A stretch of 64,000 bases of DNA. It comes from Halorubrum xinjiangense (GTDB lineage: Archaea; Halobacteriota; Halobacteria; Halobacteriales; Haloferacaceae). Below are positions 17,945-26,511 of this stretch, one piece after another. Within the stretch, counting starts at the first letter, position 1, and each line of letters opens with the position of its first letter. The notes beneath the pieces are model-generated. The model was given only the letters and a program-made list of their open reading frames with translations, did no database searches and had not been told where the DNA came from. The stretch covers positions 1 through 64,000 of the forward strand of contig NZ_FNBO01000012.1 of NCBI RefSeq assembly GCF_900102375.1, given 5' to 3'. A program made the translations under genes and the position numbers.

Positions 17945-18041
17945 GCTGCGAACAACGTGAGCAGCGGAAGCCAAAGCGGGATTTGAATCAGAGAGTGGAG
18001 CGAAGCGAAGCGACCGTGGTTCACAATCGCCACCTCCGGCT
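17945..18041 (+). repeat. tRNA-Thr 3' tail: hairpin, reversed T-arm, diverged tRNA 3' end
   Basis: Directly after the tRNA comes a hairpin GCTGC-GAACAACGTGA-GCAGC (17945-17965), then a reverse-strand T-arm-like GGGATTTGAATC (17978-17989), a run GGAGCGAAGCGAAGCGAC, and at 18016-18041 a degraded copy of the tRNA 3' part (GTGGTTCACAATCGCCA then CCTCCGGCT). The last nine bases equal the tRNA 3' end. The same order of modules is seen after tRNA-Leu and tRNA-Gly in this window. Confidence 0.65.
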
Positions 18042-18210
18042 CTTCTGACGGCACGAAGCCGAGTCGAAGCGCTGTGGCTCACGCGCTTCGGGGTTTTCCT
18101 CTCGATAGCTCTGTTGAATCCCTCGGTAAGTGGTAGATATCGATTTGCTGCGGCTCATAGGGGTGAACTACCGACAGCAGGGTTATTCGGCGGGAAACTG
18201 TACGTGGTCT

Positions 18211-18618
18211 ATGACGAGCGCACAGCAGAACGAGTTTCTGGCCGAGTTCAACGAGCGGATAGATCGCCTCCCGGACTCCGTCGACCGAGCGGCGATCAAG
18301 CGGATACAGTTCGTCGCGTACGTTCTCGACGAGGGCGTCCGCGTGCCGGGAATCGGGTATCGCATCGGTATCGACCCGCTGCTCGGTATCCTCCCAGGGG
18401 CGGGAGACGTACTCACCGGCGGAATTTCGCTGTATATCGTGGTCGAGGCGGCCCGTCTCGGCGTGTCCTACACGACGCTGCTCAGAATGATAGCGAACAT
18501 CTCCCTGGACGTACTCGTGGGAACGGTCCCGGTCGTCGGCGACCTCTTCGACGTCGCTTGGAAGGCCAACACGCGCAACTTCGAACTGGTGATAGAAGCA
18601 CTCGCTGCGGACGCGTAG
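18211..18618 (+). CDS. DUF4112 domain membrane protein
   Basis: 135 residues. The motif IDPLLGILPGAGDVLTGGISL and the following VGTVPVVGDLFDVAWKANTRN are hallmarks of DUF4112, a small membrane-associated family of unknown function widespread in bacteria and haloarchaea. There are two hydrophobic hairpin-like segments, one around the GAGD motif and one around VGTVPVVGDLFD, each ending in an aspartate. ATG 18211 was chosen; a GTG at 18130 would add 27 residues that do not resemble the family. It stands alone on the plus strand behind the tRNA-Thr tail. Confidence 0.75.
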   Translation: MTSAQQNEFLAEFNERIDRLPDSVDRAAIKRIQFVAYVLDEGVRVPGIGYRIGIDPLLGILPGAGDVLTGGISLYIVVEAARLGVSYTTLLRMIANISLDVLVGTVPVVGDLFDVAWKANTRNFELVIEALAADA

Positions 18619-18756
18619 GAGCCCACCGAGACTCTCGCTCCGAGACTCCAAATCAGGAAACTCCGATCGTTCGGTCACCGGTACTCGTCCCCTGGTTTAT
18701 ATTATCTAAACAATATTAGGCGTGTGATTATCTACCATGGGCACGTATCGGCATAT

Positions 18757-18888
18757 ATGCGACCAGAATACGACCACGACGCCGAAGAAGTGTACGAGTG
18801 TTTCAAATGCGGCCGGCGAACAGACTCACCCGGCCAGTGTCAGTGCGGGGGAGAACTGTGTCACATCGGTCGCTCGCGGGACCTGTGA
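18757..18888 (+). CDS. 43-residue rubrerythrin-like zinc ribbon protein
   Basis: A very short gene. The product begins MRPEYDHDAEEVYECFKCG, continues RRTDSPGQCQCGGELCHIG and ends RSRDL. CxxC (15 and 18) and CxC (28 and 30) form a zinc or iron ribbon of the rubredoxin/rubrerythrin C-terminal type; an extra Cys is at 35. This matches small haloarchaeal rubrerythrin-like domain proteins that have the ribbon but no diiron domain. They are thought to be metal-binding or redox partners; their role is unknown. An AT-rich region at 18694-18720 (TTATATTATCTAAACAATAT) may be the promoter. The stop TGA is at 18886-18888. Confidence 0.8.
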   Translation: MRPEYDHDAEEVYECFKCGRRTDSPGQCQCGGELCHIGRSRDL

Positions 18889-18930
18889 CTCGGACCGAAC
18901 CGAGTCGGGCGCAGACCGCCGTCGGTTCGG

Positions 18931-20202
18931 TCAGTCGCCGCCGGTAGCGTCGCGCTCGTCGTTATCATCGTTCCTGTCGCTTTCACCGCTCCCGCCGCTT
19001 TCATCACTCCCGTCGTCGCTCTCCTCGCCCTCCGTTCCCTCGCCCGCGTCCGCCTCCGGGTCGTAGTCGGGGAGCGAGAGGACGTTCTCGCGGCCCAACC
19101 GGAAGCCGTCGAGGTCGCCCTCGTCGCGCAGCCCGGTCACCACCTGACTCGTCTTCGCGGCCGTCCAGTCGAGCTCCTCGGCCACCTGCTTCTGTTTCAT
19201 CCGCCCGCCCCGCGACTCGATGAGCCGAAGCACCTGCTCCTCGTTGCTCAGCAGGTCGCTGTCGACGGGCGGCGCCTCGCCCGACGCGCCCGCCGATTCG
19301 GTGCCGGCTTCCGCGTCGTCGCCGTCGTCGGACGCCGAGCCGTCGTTCGCGGCAGCGTCGGCGCCCGCTGCGCCCGCCGCACTCGCCGGCTCGCCCTCGG
19401 TCGCGTCGCTCTCGGTCGCGCCGGCTCCGCCGGCAGACGCGACGGCTCCCGCGTCCTCGACCGTGTCGTCGCCCCGCCGGCGGTAGGCGACGGCGCCCCC
19501 GGCGACGACGAGTGCGGCGAGGAGCGCCGCGATTCCGGCGGTCGGGAGTCCGGAGAGCGGCCCCGCGGGCGCGACCGCGACCCGCGGTTGGCCGGCCGAG
19601 AAGTCGACCGGGCCGTTCCAGACGACGGACCGCTCGCGGACCTCGCTCGGCTCCGGCGTCGTCTCGCCGAGTCGGTACCCCTCCGGCCACGAGATGATGA
19701 GCGACGAGGGGTCGTCTAAGAACAGCCCGTCGACCGCGTCGCCGACGCGCAGTCGGTCGCCGTCGACGGCGGCGAAGTTCGTCCACTCGAACCGGTAGGT
19801 CAACACGCCGTACGCCTGCGGGAGCTCGCGGCGCTCCGCGGTGACGGTCGCGTTCGAGACGGTCATGTTGCGGCCCGTCGTCGACTCCGCGGTCGCCGCG
19901 GTCGAGACCATCCGGTCGCGGAACCGGGTTGTGTACGCCTCGGTGTCGTTCTCGACGTCCGCCCGGAGCTGTTCGAACGCCTGTTCTTCCTCGTCGGTGG
20001 CGAGCCGAATCCGGTACTCGACGGTCCACTGCGCGTCGCCGTCCGGCCGGACGTCGACTTCCATCGACACGTCGTCCGGTTCGACGTCCATCTGGGCGAA
20101 GCCGCCCTCGAACGGGGCCGCGCCCGCGCCGCCCGCGCCGAGCGCGAGGCCGACGGCTCCGAGGAGGGCGACGACGGCGAGAAGGATCGGCGCTCGCTGC
20201 AC
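18931..20202 (-). CDS. Membrane-anchored winged-helix protein with extracytoplasmic domain
   Basis: 423 residues. A signal peptide/anchor (1-28) is followed by an extracellular beta-rich domain of about 200 residues (MEVDVRPDGDAQWTVEYRI and TYRFEWTNFAAVDGDRL), a transmembrane helix (LPTAGIAALLAALVVAGGAV) and a basic stop-transfer YRRRG. Next comes a long Ala/Asp/Glu/Ser-rich cytoplasmic linker, then a winged helix (NEEQVLRLIESRGGRMKQK, VAEELDWTAAKTSQVVTGL) and an acidic tail. It has the layout of haloarchaeal membrane-bound HTH proteins that may pass an external signal to DNA. Target genes are unknown. The next gene on the strand (20311-21567) is another exported protein, possibly co-transcribed. 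Confidence 0.75.
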   Translation of the reverse strand: MQRAPILLAVVALLGAVGLALGAGGAGAAPFEGGFAQMDVEPDDVSMEVDVRPDGDAQWTVEYRIRLATDEEEQAFEQLRADVENDTEAYTTRFRDRMVSTAATAESTTGRNMTVSNATVTAERRELPQAYGVLTYRFEWTNFAAVDGDRLRVGDAVDGLFLDDPSSLIISWPEGYRLGETTPEPSEVRERSVVWNGPVDFSAGQPRVAVAPAGPLSGLPTAGIAALLAALVVAGGAVAYRRRGDDTVEDAGAVASAGGAGATESDATEGEPASAAGAAGADAAANDGSASDDGDDAEAGTESAGASGEAPPVDSDLLSNEEQVLRLIESRGGRMKQKQVAEELDWTAAKTSQVVTGLRDEGDLDGFRLGRENVLSLPDYDPEADAGEGTEGEESDDGSDESGGSGESDRNDDNDERDATGGD

Positions 20203-20310
20203 AGATTACGTCACACGGACTGCCGGTAAATTCCTTCCCATCCGGGACGGATTCGGCCCGCCACCCCGACTCGCGACACCCTGGCGTGCCCGTTCACGGC
20301 GCCGCGTCGC

Positions 20311-21567
20311 TCACGCATCGAGGCGCGAGGGGCCGCTCACGACCGCGGGCGAGGCGTCCGCGACGGTTTCGACCGACGGAGCGTCCGCGCCGGGGTTCGA
20401 GCCGTTCCCGCCGGGACCGTCGTCGTCGGGACCGCCGTCGTTCGAACTGCCGTTGCTTGAAGCGCCGTCGTTGGGACCGCCGTCGTTCGAACCGCCGTTG
20501 CTTGAAGTGCCGTCGTTCGAACCGCCGTTGCTTGAAGCGCCGTCGCTCGGACTGCCGCTGTTCTCGGACCCGCTCTCGGAGCTGCCCGGCGAGCCTGACG
20601 AGGAATTGTCGGCGCCGTCGCCGGTCGCGTTACCGTCTCCTGGCGAGCCGACCGGAGAAGACCCGTTCGGGCTCTCCGCTCCGGGTGATCCGGTCGTGCC
20701 GTTCTCCGGCCCCGATCCCGGCGATCCGGTCGTGCTGTTCCCCGGTCCCGGCGATCCGGCCGTGCCGTTCCCCGGACCCGCCGTGCCGTTCCCCGGACCC
20801 GCCGTGCCGTTCCCCAGGCCCGATCCGGGCGTCCCGACTGACCCGTTTCCCGAGCTATCCCCGGGCGCCCCCCCGCCGGGCGGCCCCGCGTCTGCCGGCG
20901 GCCCGCGTTCGGTGCCGTTCCCGGGGGGCCCGCGCCGTTCGGGTCCGACCGGCCCGCCGACACCGTTGCCGGCCACGCCGCGGGCGATGGCGGCGACCTC
21001 GGGGCCGCTGAGCTTGTTCGCGCGCTCTCGTAGCGTCGCTACCCGCTCGTCGTCGACGCCCGTCTCGTTGCGGACGGACGGCGGGAGCTCGGCGGCTGCG
21101 CTCGCGCTCCGGTTCAGCCCGCGGGAGAGCGTCTCGATCCGCGCGGTCGTCGTCGCCATCCGCGCGGCGTACGCACCCTGACTCAGCTCGCCGGCATCGC
21201 GGCGCTCGCGCAGCTCCCGCTGCTGTTCTTCCAGCTCCGCGAGCCGCTCCTCGGTCCGGTTCAGCCGGTCTGCGACGACGGCGGCGCGGCTCTCGTTGGT
21301 CTCGGCTTCCCGGAGTCCGACCTCGAAGGCGCGCGACTCGACCTCGCCTTCGATCTCGGCCCCCTGAACGCCGACGACCCCGGCGAGCCGCTCGCCGGGG
21401 CTCAGGTCAGTCGTCGCGTTCGCGGCGCTCGCGTTCTCGCCGTCGCTCGCGTTGGTCGGCGAATCGGTCTGCGGCGCCACCGGCCCCGCCGGCGCGGCGG
21501 CGGCGGCCCCGGCGATCACCGCCGCGGCGACGGCCGCGACGACGAGACTGGCAATCCATCGGTTCAT
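20311..21567 (-). CDS. Secreted low-complexity Asn/Gly/Ser-rich protein (DUF7096-like)
   Basis: 418 residues. A signal peptide (1-26) leads into a helical, coiled-coil-prone domain (about 55-200; RLNRTEERLAELEEQQREL), which resembles haloarchaeal DUF7096. The second half is a long disordered stretch with tandem units: repeated GPGNGTA blocks, then repeated SSNGGSNDG-type blocks. These are visible at DNA level as repeated 15-30 nt units at 20440-20545 and 20740-20815. There are many N-x-S/T sequons, so heavy N-glycosylation is likely outside the cell. No cell-wall anchor motif is clear at the C-terminus. The repeat number is likely to vary between strains. Confidence 0.65.
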   Translation of the reverse strand: MNRWIASLVVAAVAAAVIAGAAAAAPAGPVAPQTDSPTNASDGENASAANATTDLSPGERLAGVVGVQGAEIEGEVESRAFEVGLREAETNESRAAVVADRLNRTEERLAELEEQQRELRERRDAGELSQGAYAARMATTTARIETLSRGLNRSASAAAELPPSVRNETGVDDERVATLRERANKLSGPEVAAIARGVAGNGVGGPVGPERRGPPGNGTERGPPADAGPPGGGAPGDSSGNGSVGTPGSGLGNGTAGPGNGTAGPGNGTAGSPGPGNSTTGSPGSGPENGTTGSPGAESPNGSSPVGSPGDGNATGDGADNSSSGSPGSSESGSENSGSPSDGASSNGGSNDGTSSNGGSNDGGPNDGASSNGSSNDGGPDDDGPGGNGSNPGADAPSVETVADASPAVVSGPSRLDA

Positions 21568-21702
21568 TACCAGCCCGTTCGCGCTCCGTCCCTATATATC
21601 CGAAACTCCGTTAACTCGGATCAACGCGGATTAATCGCATGACGTGACGGGGAAGGGGAGAGATCGAGAAAACGCGGTCGCGGCCGGGGACCTCGCGGCG
21701 AC

Positions 21703-23178
21703 TCAGTACGTCTTCGCGAAGTAGGCGGTCCGCTCCGCGTCGGCGTCGCACATCGCGCACGTCTCGTCGTGGCCGTCGCCGACGAGGGAGTCCTCGTCCT
21801 CGAACGGGACCATCACGATCTCCGCGGCCATCGGCTCCTTGATCGGCTCCTCGCAGGCCTCGTCGCCGCACCACGGCGCCTTCACGTAGCCGCCGTGCTG
21901 GCCGAGCGTGCCGAGGATGTCCGCGCGGTCGTCGGCCTCGCGCACGCCGTCGTCGAGGGTCTCCTCGGCGGTCGCGTACAGCTTGGCGTATATCTCGTCG
22001 AACTCGTCGCGGACGGTTTCGGCCACGCCCTCGCGGTCGACCGCGACGCTCTCCCCGTCGGGGCGGTGGACGAGCGTGAGTTCCTCGTCGTCGACCTCGT
22101 GGGGGCCGATCTCGATCCGGAGGGGAACGCCGTTCAGCTCGTGTTCGTTGAACTTGAACCCGGGGTTGCGCTCGTCGCGGTCGTCGAGCTCGACGCGGAC
22201 CCCGGCCTCATCGAGGTCGTCGGCCACGCCTTCGGCGTACTCAAGCACGTCGTCTTTCGTGTCCTCCTGCCAGATGGGGACGACGACCACTTGGGTGGGC
22301 GCGACGGTGTGTGGGAGGACGAGCCCCTGCTCGTCGGAGTGCGTCATGATCAGCGCGCCCAGCGCGCGCCACGAGAGCCCCCACGAGGTGGTGTGGGCGA
22401 CGCGCTCCTCCTCGTCCTCGTCGGAGTAGGTGATGTCGAACGCCTCCGCGAACGACTGCCCGAGGTGGTGAGAGGTGCCCGCCTGGACCGACTTCCCGTC
22501 GGGCATCAGCGCCTCGACGGTCGTCGTCGTGTCCGCGCCGGGGAACTTGTCGTGGTCCGGTTTCTGCCCCTTCAGGACCGGCAGCGCGAGCAGGTCCTCG
22601 TAGACGGACTCGTACTGGTCGAGCCGCGTCATCGTCTCCGTCCACGCGTCCTCGCTCGTCGCGTGCGCGGTGTGGCCCTCCTGCCAGAGGAACTCCTTCG
22701 TGCGGAAGAACGGCTTCGTCTCGGTGGCCTCCCACCGGACGACGGAGCACCACTGGTTCACGCGCAGCGGGAGGTCGCGGTGGCTCCGAACCCACTGCGA
22801 GATGTACGGCGTGATGATCGACTCGGAGGTCGGGCGGACCGCGAGCCGCTCTTCGAGCTCCTTGTTGCCCGCCTCGTCGACCCACGCGACCTCGGGGTCG
22901 AACCCCTCGACGATGTCCTTCTCGCGTTCGAGGTACGACTCGGGGATGAAGAGGGGGAAGTAGGCGTTCTGGACGCCGGTGTCCTTGAACTTCGCGTCGA
23001 GGAACCCCTGGAGGCGCTCCCAGATTGCGTACGCCCGCGGGCGGGTGACGATGAAGCCGCTCATCCCCTCCGGCCCGTAGTCCGCGAGGCCGGCCTTCCG
23101 TACGACCTCGGCGTACCACTCGCCGGTGTTGTGCATCTTGGACTCGGTGATCCCGAGCTCCTGGTCGTCGTCGCTCAT
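21703..23178 (-). CDS. proS: Prolyl-tRNA synthetase
   Basis: 491 residues. Archaeal/eukaryotic-type class II ProRS: motif 1 region YGPEGMSGFIVTRPRAYAIW, motif 2 VRPTSESIITPYISQWV and VNQWCSVVRWEATETKPFFR, and motif 3 VAHTTSWGLSWRALGALI. The anticodon-binding domain follows. The C-terminal zinc-type domain (APWCGDEACEEPIKE and ETCAMCDADAERT) ends in the usual tyrosine (AKTY). ATG 23178 starts the family N-terminus MSDDDQELGITESK; longer in-frame starts add basic non-family sequence. It charges tRNA-Pro. Confidence 0.93.
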   Translation of the reverse strand: MSDDDQELGITESKMHNTGEWYAEVVRKAGLADYGPEGMSGFIVTRPRAYAIWERLQGFLDAKFKDTGVQNAYFPLFIPESYLEREKDIVEGFDPEVAWVDEAGNKELEERLAVRPTSESIITPYISQWVRSHRDLPLRVNQWCSVVRWEATETKPFFRTKEFLWQEGHTAHATSEDAWTETMTRLDQYESVYEDLLALPVLKGQKPDHDKFPGADTTTTVEALMPDGKSVQAGTSHHLGQSFAEAFDITYSDEDEEERVAHTTSWGLSWRALGALIMTHSDEQGLVLPHTVAPTQVVVVPIWQEDTKDDVLEYAEGVADDLDEAGVRVELDDRDERNPGFKFNEHELNGVPLRIEIGPHEVDDEELTLVHRPDGESVAVDREGVAETVRDEFDEIYAKLYATAEETLDDGVREADDRADILGTLGQHGGYVKAPWCGDEACEEPIKEPMAAEIVMVPFEDEDSLVGDGHDETCAMCDADAERTAYFAKTY

Positions 23179-23453
23179 TACTCCCGAAAGCGGGTGTCGC
23201 GGGCTTAAAAGGTCCGAACCCGAGCGCCGCGCCGCGGTCGCCGACGCGGCCGCGACCCCGGCGACCCAAGGTCGCGCCACCGCGGTACGGACCGATTACC
23301 GCGCGAAACGGAGTAAATCTGCGCGAATTCGCGGCCGCGGTCGCGGCGCCGTCCGCGTCGAACCGAATCTGTCGGCTTCCCCGTCGAGCGTTCACGTCCC
23401 ACGCGGACGGAATTCGCGGAAACGTTAACCGCCTCGCGTCGCCTACTTCGCCC

Positions 23454-24053
23454 ATGGACCTGTCGGGGCTGCGTCGACACGCGCCGCAGTCGCTCGCCGG
23501 GCGGCGGGAGGCGGCGGTGCTGGCGCCGGTGATCGCGCGCGGCGGCGAGGCCCACCTCCTCTTCACCAAGCGCGCCGCGCACCTCGGCGAACACCCCGGG
23601 CAGATGAGCTTTCCCGGGGGCGGCCGCGAGCCGATCGACCGGACGCTGACGGACACCGCGCTGCGCGAGGCCGACGAAGAGGTCGGGATGCGGCCGACGG
23701 AGGTCGACGTGCTCGGCCGGCTCGACGACACGCGCACCTCCTCGCAGTACGCGGTCCGCCCGTTTGTCGGCGTCGCGCCCGACCGCGAGTACGTTCCGGA
23801 CGAGTCGGAGGTCGCGGAGGTCGCGGTCCTCTCGGTCGACGCGCTCACCGACCCCGCGAACTACGAGTCGGAGCGCCGCGTCGGCCACCCGGAGTACGGC
23901 GACCACCGCGTCCACTACTTCCACGTCGACGGCTACACCGTCTGGGGCGTGACGGGCCGGATGGTGGTGCAGCTACTCGAGCGGACGACCGACTGGCGCG
24001 CGCCCTCGGAGCCGGATCGGGTGGTCGGGGCGGACGCCGAACTGCCTATCTGA
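23454..24053 (+). CDS. NUDIX hydrolase, CoA pyrophosphatase type
   Basis: 199 residues. The motif LLFTKRAAHLGEHPGQMSFPGG is the signature that precedes the Nudix box in CoA pyrophosphatases (NudL/PCD1 group). The Nudix box itself contains LREADEEVGM with the metal-binding glutamates. The upstream position that is Glu in generic Nudix boxes is Arg, which is tolerated in the CoA group. It would cleave CoA or its derivatives to phosphopantetheine and 3',5'-ADP. The gene stands alone, divergent from proS. Substrate assignment is by motif only. Confidence 0.82.
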   Translation: MDLSGLRRHAPQSLAGRREAAVLAPVIARGGEAHLLFTKRAAHLGEHPGQMSFPGGGREPIDRTLTDTALREADEEVGMRPTEVDVLGRLDDTRTSSQYAVRPFVGVAPDREYVPDESEVAEVAVLSVDALTDPANYESERRVGHPEYGDHRVHYFHVDGYTVWGVTGRMVVQLLERTTDWRAPSEPDRVVGADAELPI

Positions 24054-24198
24054 CTCTTCATGCTTTCGGCGTCTTCGGCCCCGACCGCTCGCATATTTGT
24101 GCGGCTCCGGTGGACCCCTCAGCGACTGCGAGGGATTAGTTCGTCACCCATGTGTTGTAGCCTCAGCGCTGCTTTTATATTGTAAAGGTTGTAAGGAT

Positions 24199-24305
24199 GT
24201 ACAACGAGGCTCAGGCCCTATCAAGTAAGGCGGGTGGGTGGACAGAGCCTCGTACTGTACCGAATTCAGCGTCAGACGCGCCACAGGGACCTAGACCACC
24301 CCTGT
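24199..24305 (+). other. Two stem-loops in the leader of the toxin-antitoxin pair
   Basis: ACGAGGCTC (24204-24212) pairs perfectly with GAGCCTCGT (24245-24253), with GTAC repeated outside both arms (24199-24202, 24257-24260). A second stem ACAGGG/CCCTGT lies at 24283-24305. They are 26 nt or more before the antitoxin start. They may form a structured 5' leader or operators, or be the end of a lost mobile element. No gene is visible in the gap 24054-24330. Confidence 0.4.
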
Positions 24306-24330
24306 AGGTGTACAGCCATGAAGACCGACC

Positions 24331-24528
24331 ATGTCCAACGCAACAAAAAGAATACCAGTAACCGAAGAACGATGGAAAGAGCTGAACGAGCTAAAGTCCG
24401 CAGGGAAGACCTACGACGATCTGCTGGAGGAACTGATCAAAGAGCACCGACGGCGTCAGCTTGCCAACAAGGTCCGCGAGGTTCGCGAGGCGGACACGGA
24501 GGAACTGACGCCGCTTGATGAGCTATAA
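24331..24528 (+). CDS. Antitoxin of a RelE-type toxin-antitoxin pair
   Basis: 65 residues. The N-terminal TKRIPVTEERWKELNELK is a ribbon-helix-helix-like beta strand and helix, followed by SAGKTYDDLLEELIKEH (second helix) and an acidic tail that would wrap the toxin. The gene overlaps the toxin by 14 nt, the usual TA arrangement. The antitoxin would neutralise the toxin and, with it, bind the promoter; the stem-loops upstream could be the operator. It resembles small haloarchaeal VapB/RelB-like antitoxins. Confidence 0.75.
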   Translation: MSNATKRIPVTEERWKELNELKSAGKTYDDLLEELIKEHRRRQLANKVREVREADTEELTPLDEL

Positions 24529-24808
24529 CGTCCTGCTCGCAGAAGACGCACGCGAGTACGTTTCCGCGCTCGACGAGAAGAGTACACGGATAATCAAGGA
24601 GAACCTCCGGAAGCTGGCCGAAGAGCCGTATCCACGTCCCGGGGCCGGCTCTGGCGACCGTGAGAAGCTAACTGTCGACGGTGAAGAGATCTACCGGCTC
24701 CACATCGGCCGTACTCACACCGCCTTCTACGACGTGCTGGAAGAGCTGGAAGAAGTCCGGGTGGTGGAGATCGTCGACATCGACGAAGCGCACAAACGCT
24801 ACGGCTAA
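24515..24808 (+). CDS. RelE/ParE-family mRNA interferase toxin
   Basis: 97 residues (an alternative ATG at 24518 gives 96). YNVLLAEDAREYVSALDEKSTRIIKENLRKLAEEPYP is the RelE fold start, then YRLHIGRTHTAFYDVLEELEEVRVVEIVDIDEAHKRYG is the beta-sheet with the C-terminal DIDEAHKRY characteristic of archaeal RelE. Such toxins cleave mRNA at the ribosome. Catalytic Arg/Tyr candidates are in RLHIGRTH and KRY. Translation is coupled to the antitoxin. Confidence 0.85.
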   Translation: MMSYNVLLAEDAREYVSALDEKSTRIIKENLRKLAEEPYPRPGAGSGDREKLTVDGEEIYRLHIGRTHTAFYDVLEELEEVRVVEIVDIDEAHKRYG

Positions 24809-24982
24809 TCGCTACTCGCAGAACATCTGCGCCCTGTATTCAGCACGCCCGAGAGACGGTATCATCGCTTGCGAATTTCAACGCAGCCGTTTATTTACAA
24901 CCGACGTTAACAAGAGTGACATCCGGACACGCAACTGCGTAATCGTCCGTCGATGACATCGCGACAACCGGCCCCGCCGCCA

Positions 24983-25489
24983 TCACTCGGCCGGGTCGAC
25001 TTCGAGCCGCAGCGTCAGGTCTGCGCCGTCGGCCAGCGCGGCCACGAGGTCGCGGTCGAGGTCGGCCGCTGCGCCGTCGCCGTCGACGAGGATAGTGCGC
25101 TCGTCGTCGGTGTAGTCGCTCGTGCGGCCGACCATCGAGCGGTCGTCGAGCAGCGCGAGGTCGGGGTCCCCGCGGCCGGTGACCGTCTCTCGGTACTCGC
25201 CGTCGTCCGCGTCGACGACGAGCGTCGCCTCGATCGTCGCGTCCGAGTCTTGGCACGCCTCGCGGAACTCGGCCGAGAAGTCCCGGGGCGTCCGGTCGGC
25301 CTCGACGCCGACGATACAGTCGCCGGCGGGCGTGAGCCAGTCGTCGGTCGTGAGTTCGAACGTGCTCGCGTGTCCGGCGGTGACGTTCTCGTGGCCGACC
25401 GCGCGCACGACCTCAACGCGGGGGTCGTCGTCGTCGGTCCGCGAGTCGTCGGTGCCGATTCGCGGGGCGTCTGCGTCCTCGTCGCTCAT
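24983..25489 (-). CDS. DUF371 domain protein
   Basis: 168 residues. EVVRAVGHENVTAGHASTFE and TTDDWLTPAGDCIVGVEAD are the DUF371 signature, found across archaea. A beta-rich C-terminus follows (RGDPDLALLDDRSMVGRTSDY). Function is unknown. The N-terminal 25 residues are an acidic extension. It is followed by its own gap and precedes, on the same strand, nothing obvious. The call is secure at family level only. Confidence 0.85.
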   Translation of the reverse strand: MSDEDADAPRIGTDDSRTDDDDPRVEVVRAVGHENVTAGHASTFELTTDDWLTPAGDCIVGVEADRTPRDFSAEFREACQDSDATIEATLVVDADDGEYRETVTGRGDPDLALLDDRSMVGRTSDYTDDERTILVDGDGAAADLDRDLVAALADGADLTLRLEVDPAE

Positions 25490-25588
25490 TGCCGTCGGCT
25501 CGGCCGCGGCGCGACAAGTGGCCGTCGCTTCGGCGGCGGGGTCGGTTCGCGGGCGGCGAGGTCGGTTCGCGGGCGGCGGTCCCCGCCG

Positions 25589-26419
25589 TCAGACGTCGGC
25601 GCCCTCGGCGAGCGCGGGGACGAGGCGCGCGGGGTTCTTCGCCAGTACGCGGCGCATCAGGTCCTCGGAGACGTCGAGGGTGAGCACCTCCATCACACCG
25701 ACGTTGGGGTGGACGTCGGGCGCGCCGGAGCCAAAGAGCACGCGGTCTGGGTGTTCCAACACGCCACGTTCGAGCACCTCGCGGTACCGCACCGCGCTCG
25801 TGTCGACGTACAATCGGTCGTACTCGTCGAGGAGATCCAGCGTCCGGTTCATCAGTTCGGCGTCCAGCGGGTAGCCGCCGAAGCTCCCCAGCACGACCGG
25901 GAGGTCGTAACCGAGCAGCTCCGTCTCGACCGCCTCGGGCGGGAACGCCTGCCCCGCGTGGACGAAGAGCGGGAGGTCGGCGTCCTCCAACCGAGACAGC
26001 ACGTCCTCGTCGGGGAGGCCGTCGACGTGGGGCGCCAGCGTGAACCCGTGAAACCGGTCGTCGTAGGAGTACTGCTCGACGTCGTCCGGCCGGGTGTGGT
26101 GGTCGTCGCGCTCGGCGCGGAGGTTCCGGACGACCGAGACGGGGCCGGTTCCCGGGTCGCGGGGGCCGTTAAGACGGGCGAACGCGACGAACGGCCGGTC
26201 GATGGAGAGGCGGGCGACGGCGTTGTTCGCACGGAGGTAGCTCTGCCCGGCGGCGCGCTGCCCGGGGCTCGCGACCGCGCGGACGATCCCCGCCTGGAGC
26301 ATCTCGCGTTCCAGCCGCTCCGGTGAGATGTCTCGCCCGTGGGTGGCGACCGACGACTCGTCGGGGTCGAGGGTCGCGCGGGTGTCGACGATCCGGAAGT
26401 CGTGTTCGAGCCCGAGCAT
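25589..26419 (-). CDS. Amidohydrolase-family (TIM-barrel) protein
   Basis: 276 residues. It follows the amidohydrolase-2 layout: DFRIVDTRATLDPDE at the start, FHGFTLAPHVDGLPDE in the middle, DLPLFVHAGQAFPPEAV (metal His of LFVHAG), VVLGSFGGYPLDAELM, RLYVDTSAVRYREVL and ILFGSGAPDV-type DRVLFGSGAPDVHPN near the end. The first HxH of decarboxylase-type members is missing (VDTRATL in its place), so a full metal site is doubtful. The substrate is unknown. It converges with nothing and sits 92 nt from ychF on the same strand. Confidence 0.7.
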   Translation of the reverse strand: MLGLEHDFRIVDTRATLDPDESSVATHGRDISPERLEREMLQAGIVRAVASPGQRAAGQSYLRANNAVARLSIDRPFVAFARLNGPRDPGTGPVSVVRNLRAERDDHHTRPDDVEQYSYDDRFHGFTLAPHVDGLPDEDVLSRLEDADLPLFVHAGQAFPPEAVETELLGYDLPVVLGSFGGYPLDAELMNRTLDLLDEYDRLYVDTSAVRYREVLERGVLEHPDRVLFGSGAPDVHPNVGVMEVLTLDVSEDLMRRVLAKNPARLVPALAEGADV

Positions 26420-26511
26420 GGCCGCTCTCTACCGGCCCGTCTCGGGCGACCCGCATGTGCCTGTCGGTCGGTCGACGAATCCGTGGCGCGCGCTACCCCC
26501 TCCCGCGCCCG

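Noticed and set aside
21769-23208. A 479-codon plus-strand frame opposite proS
   Set aside because: Mirror frame of a strongly conserved synthetase gene; no domain pattern.
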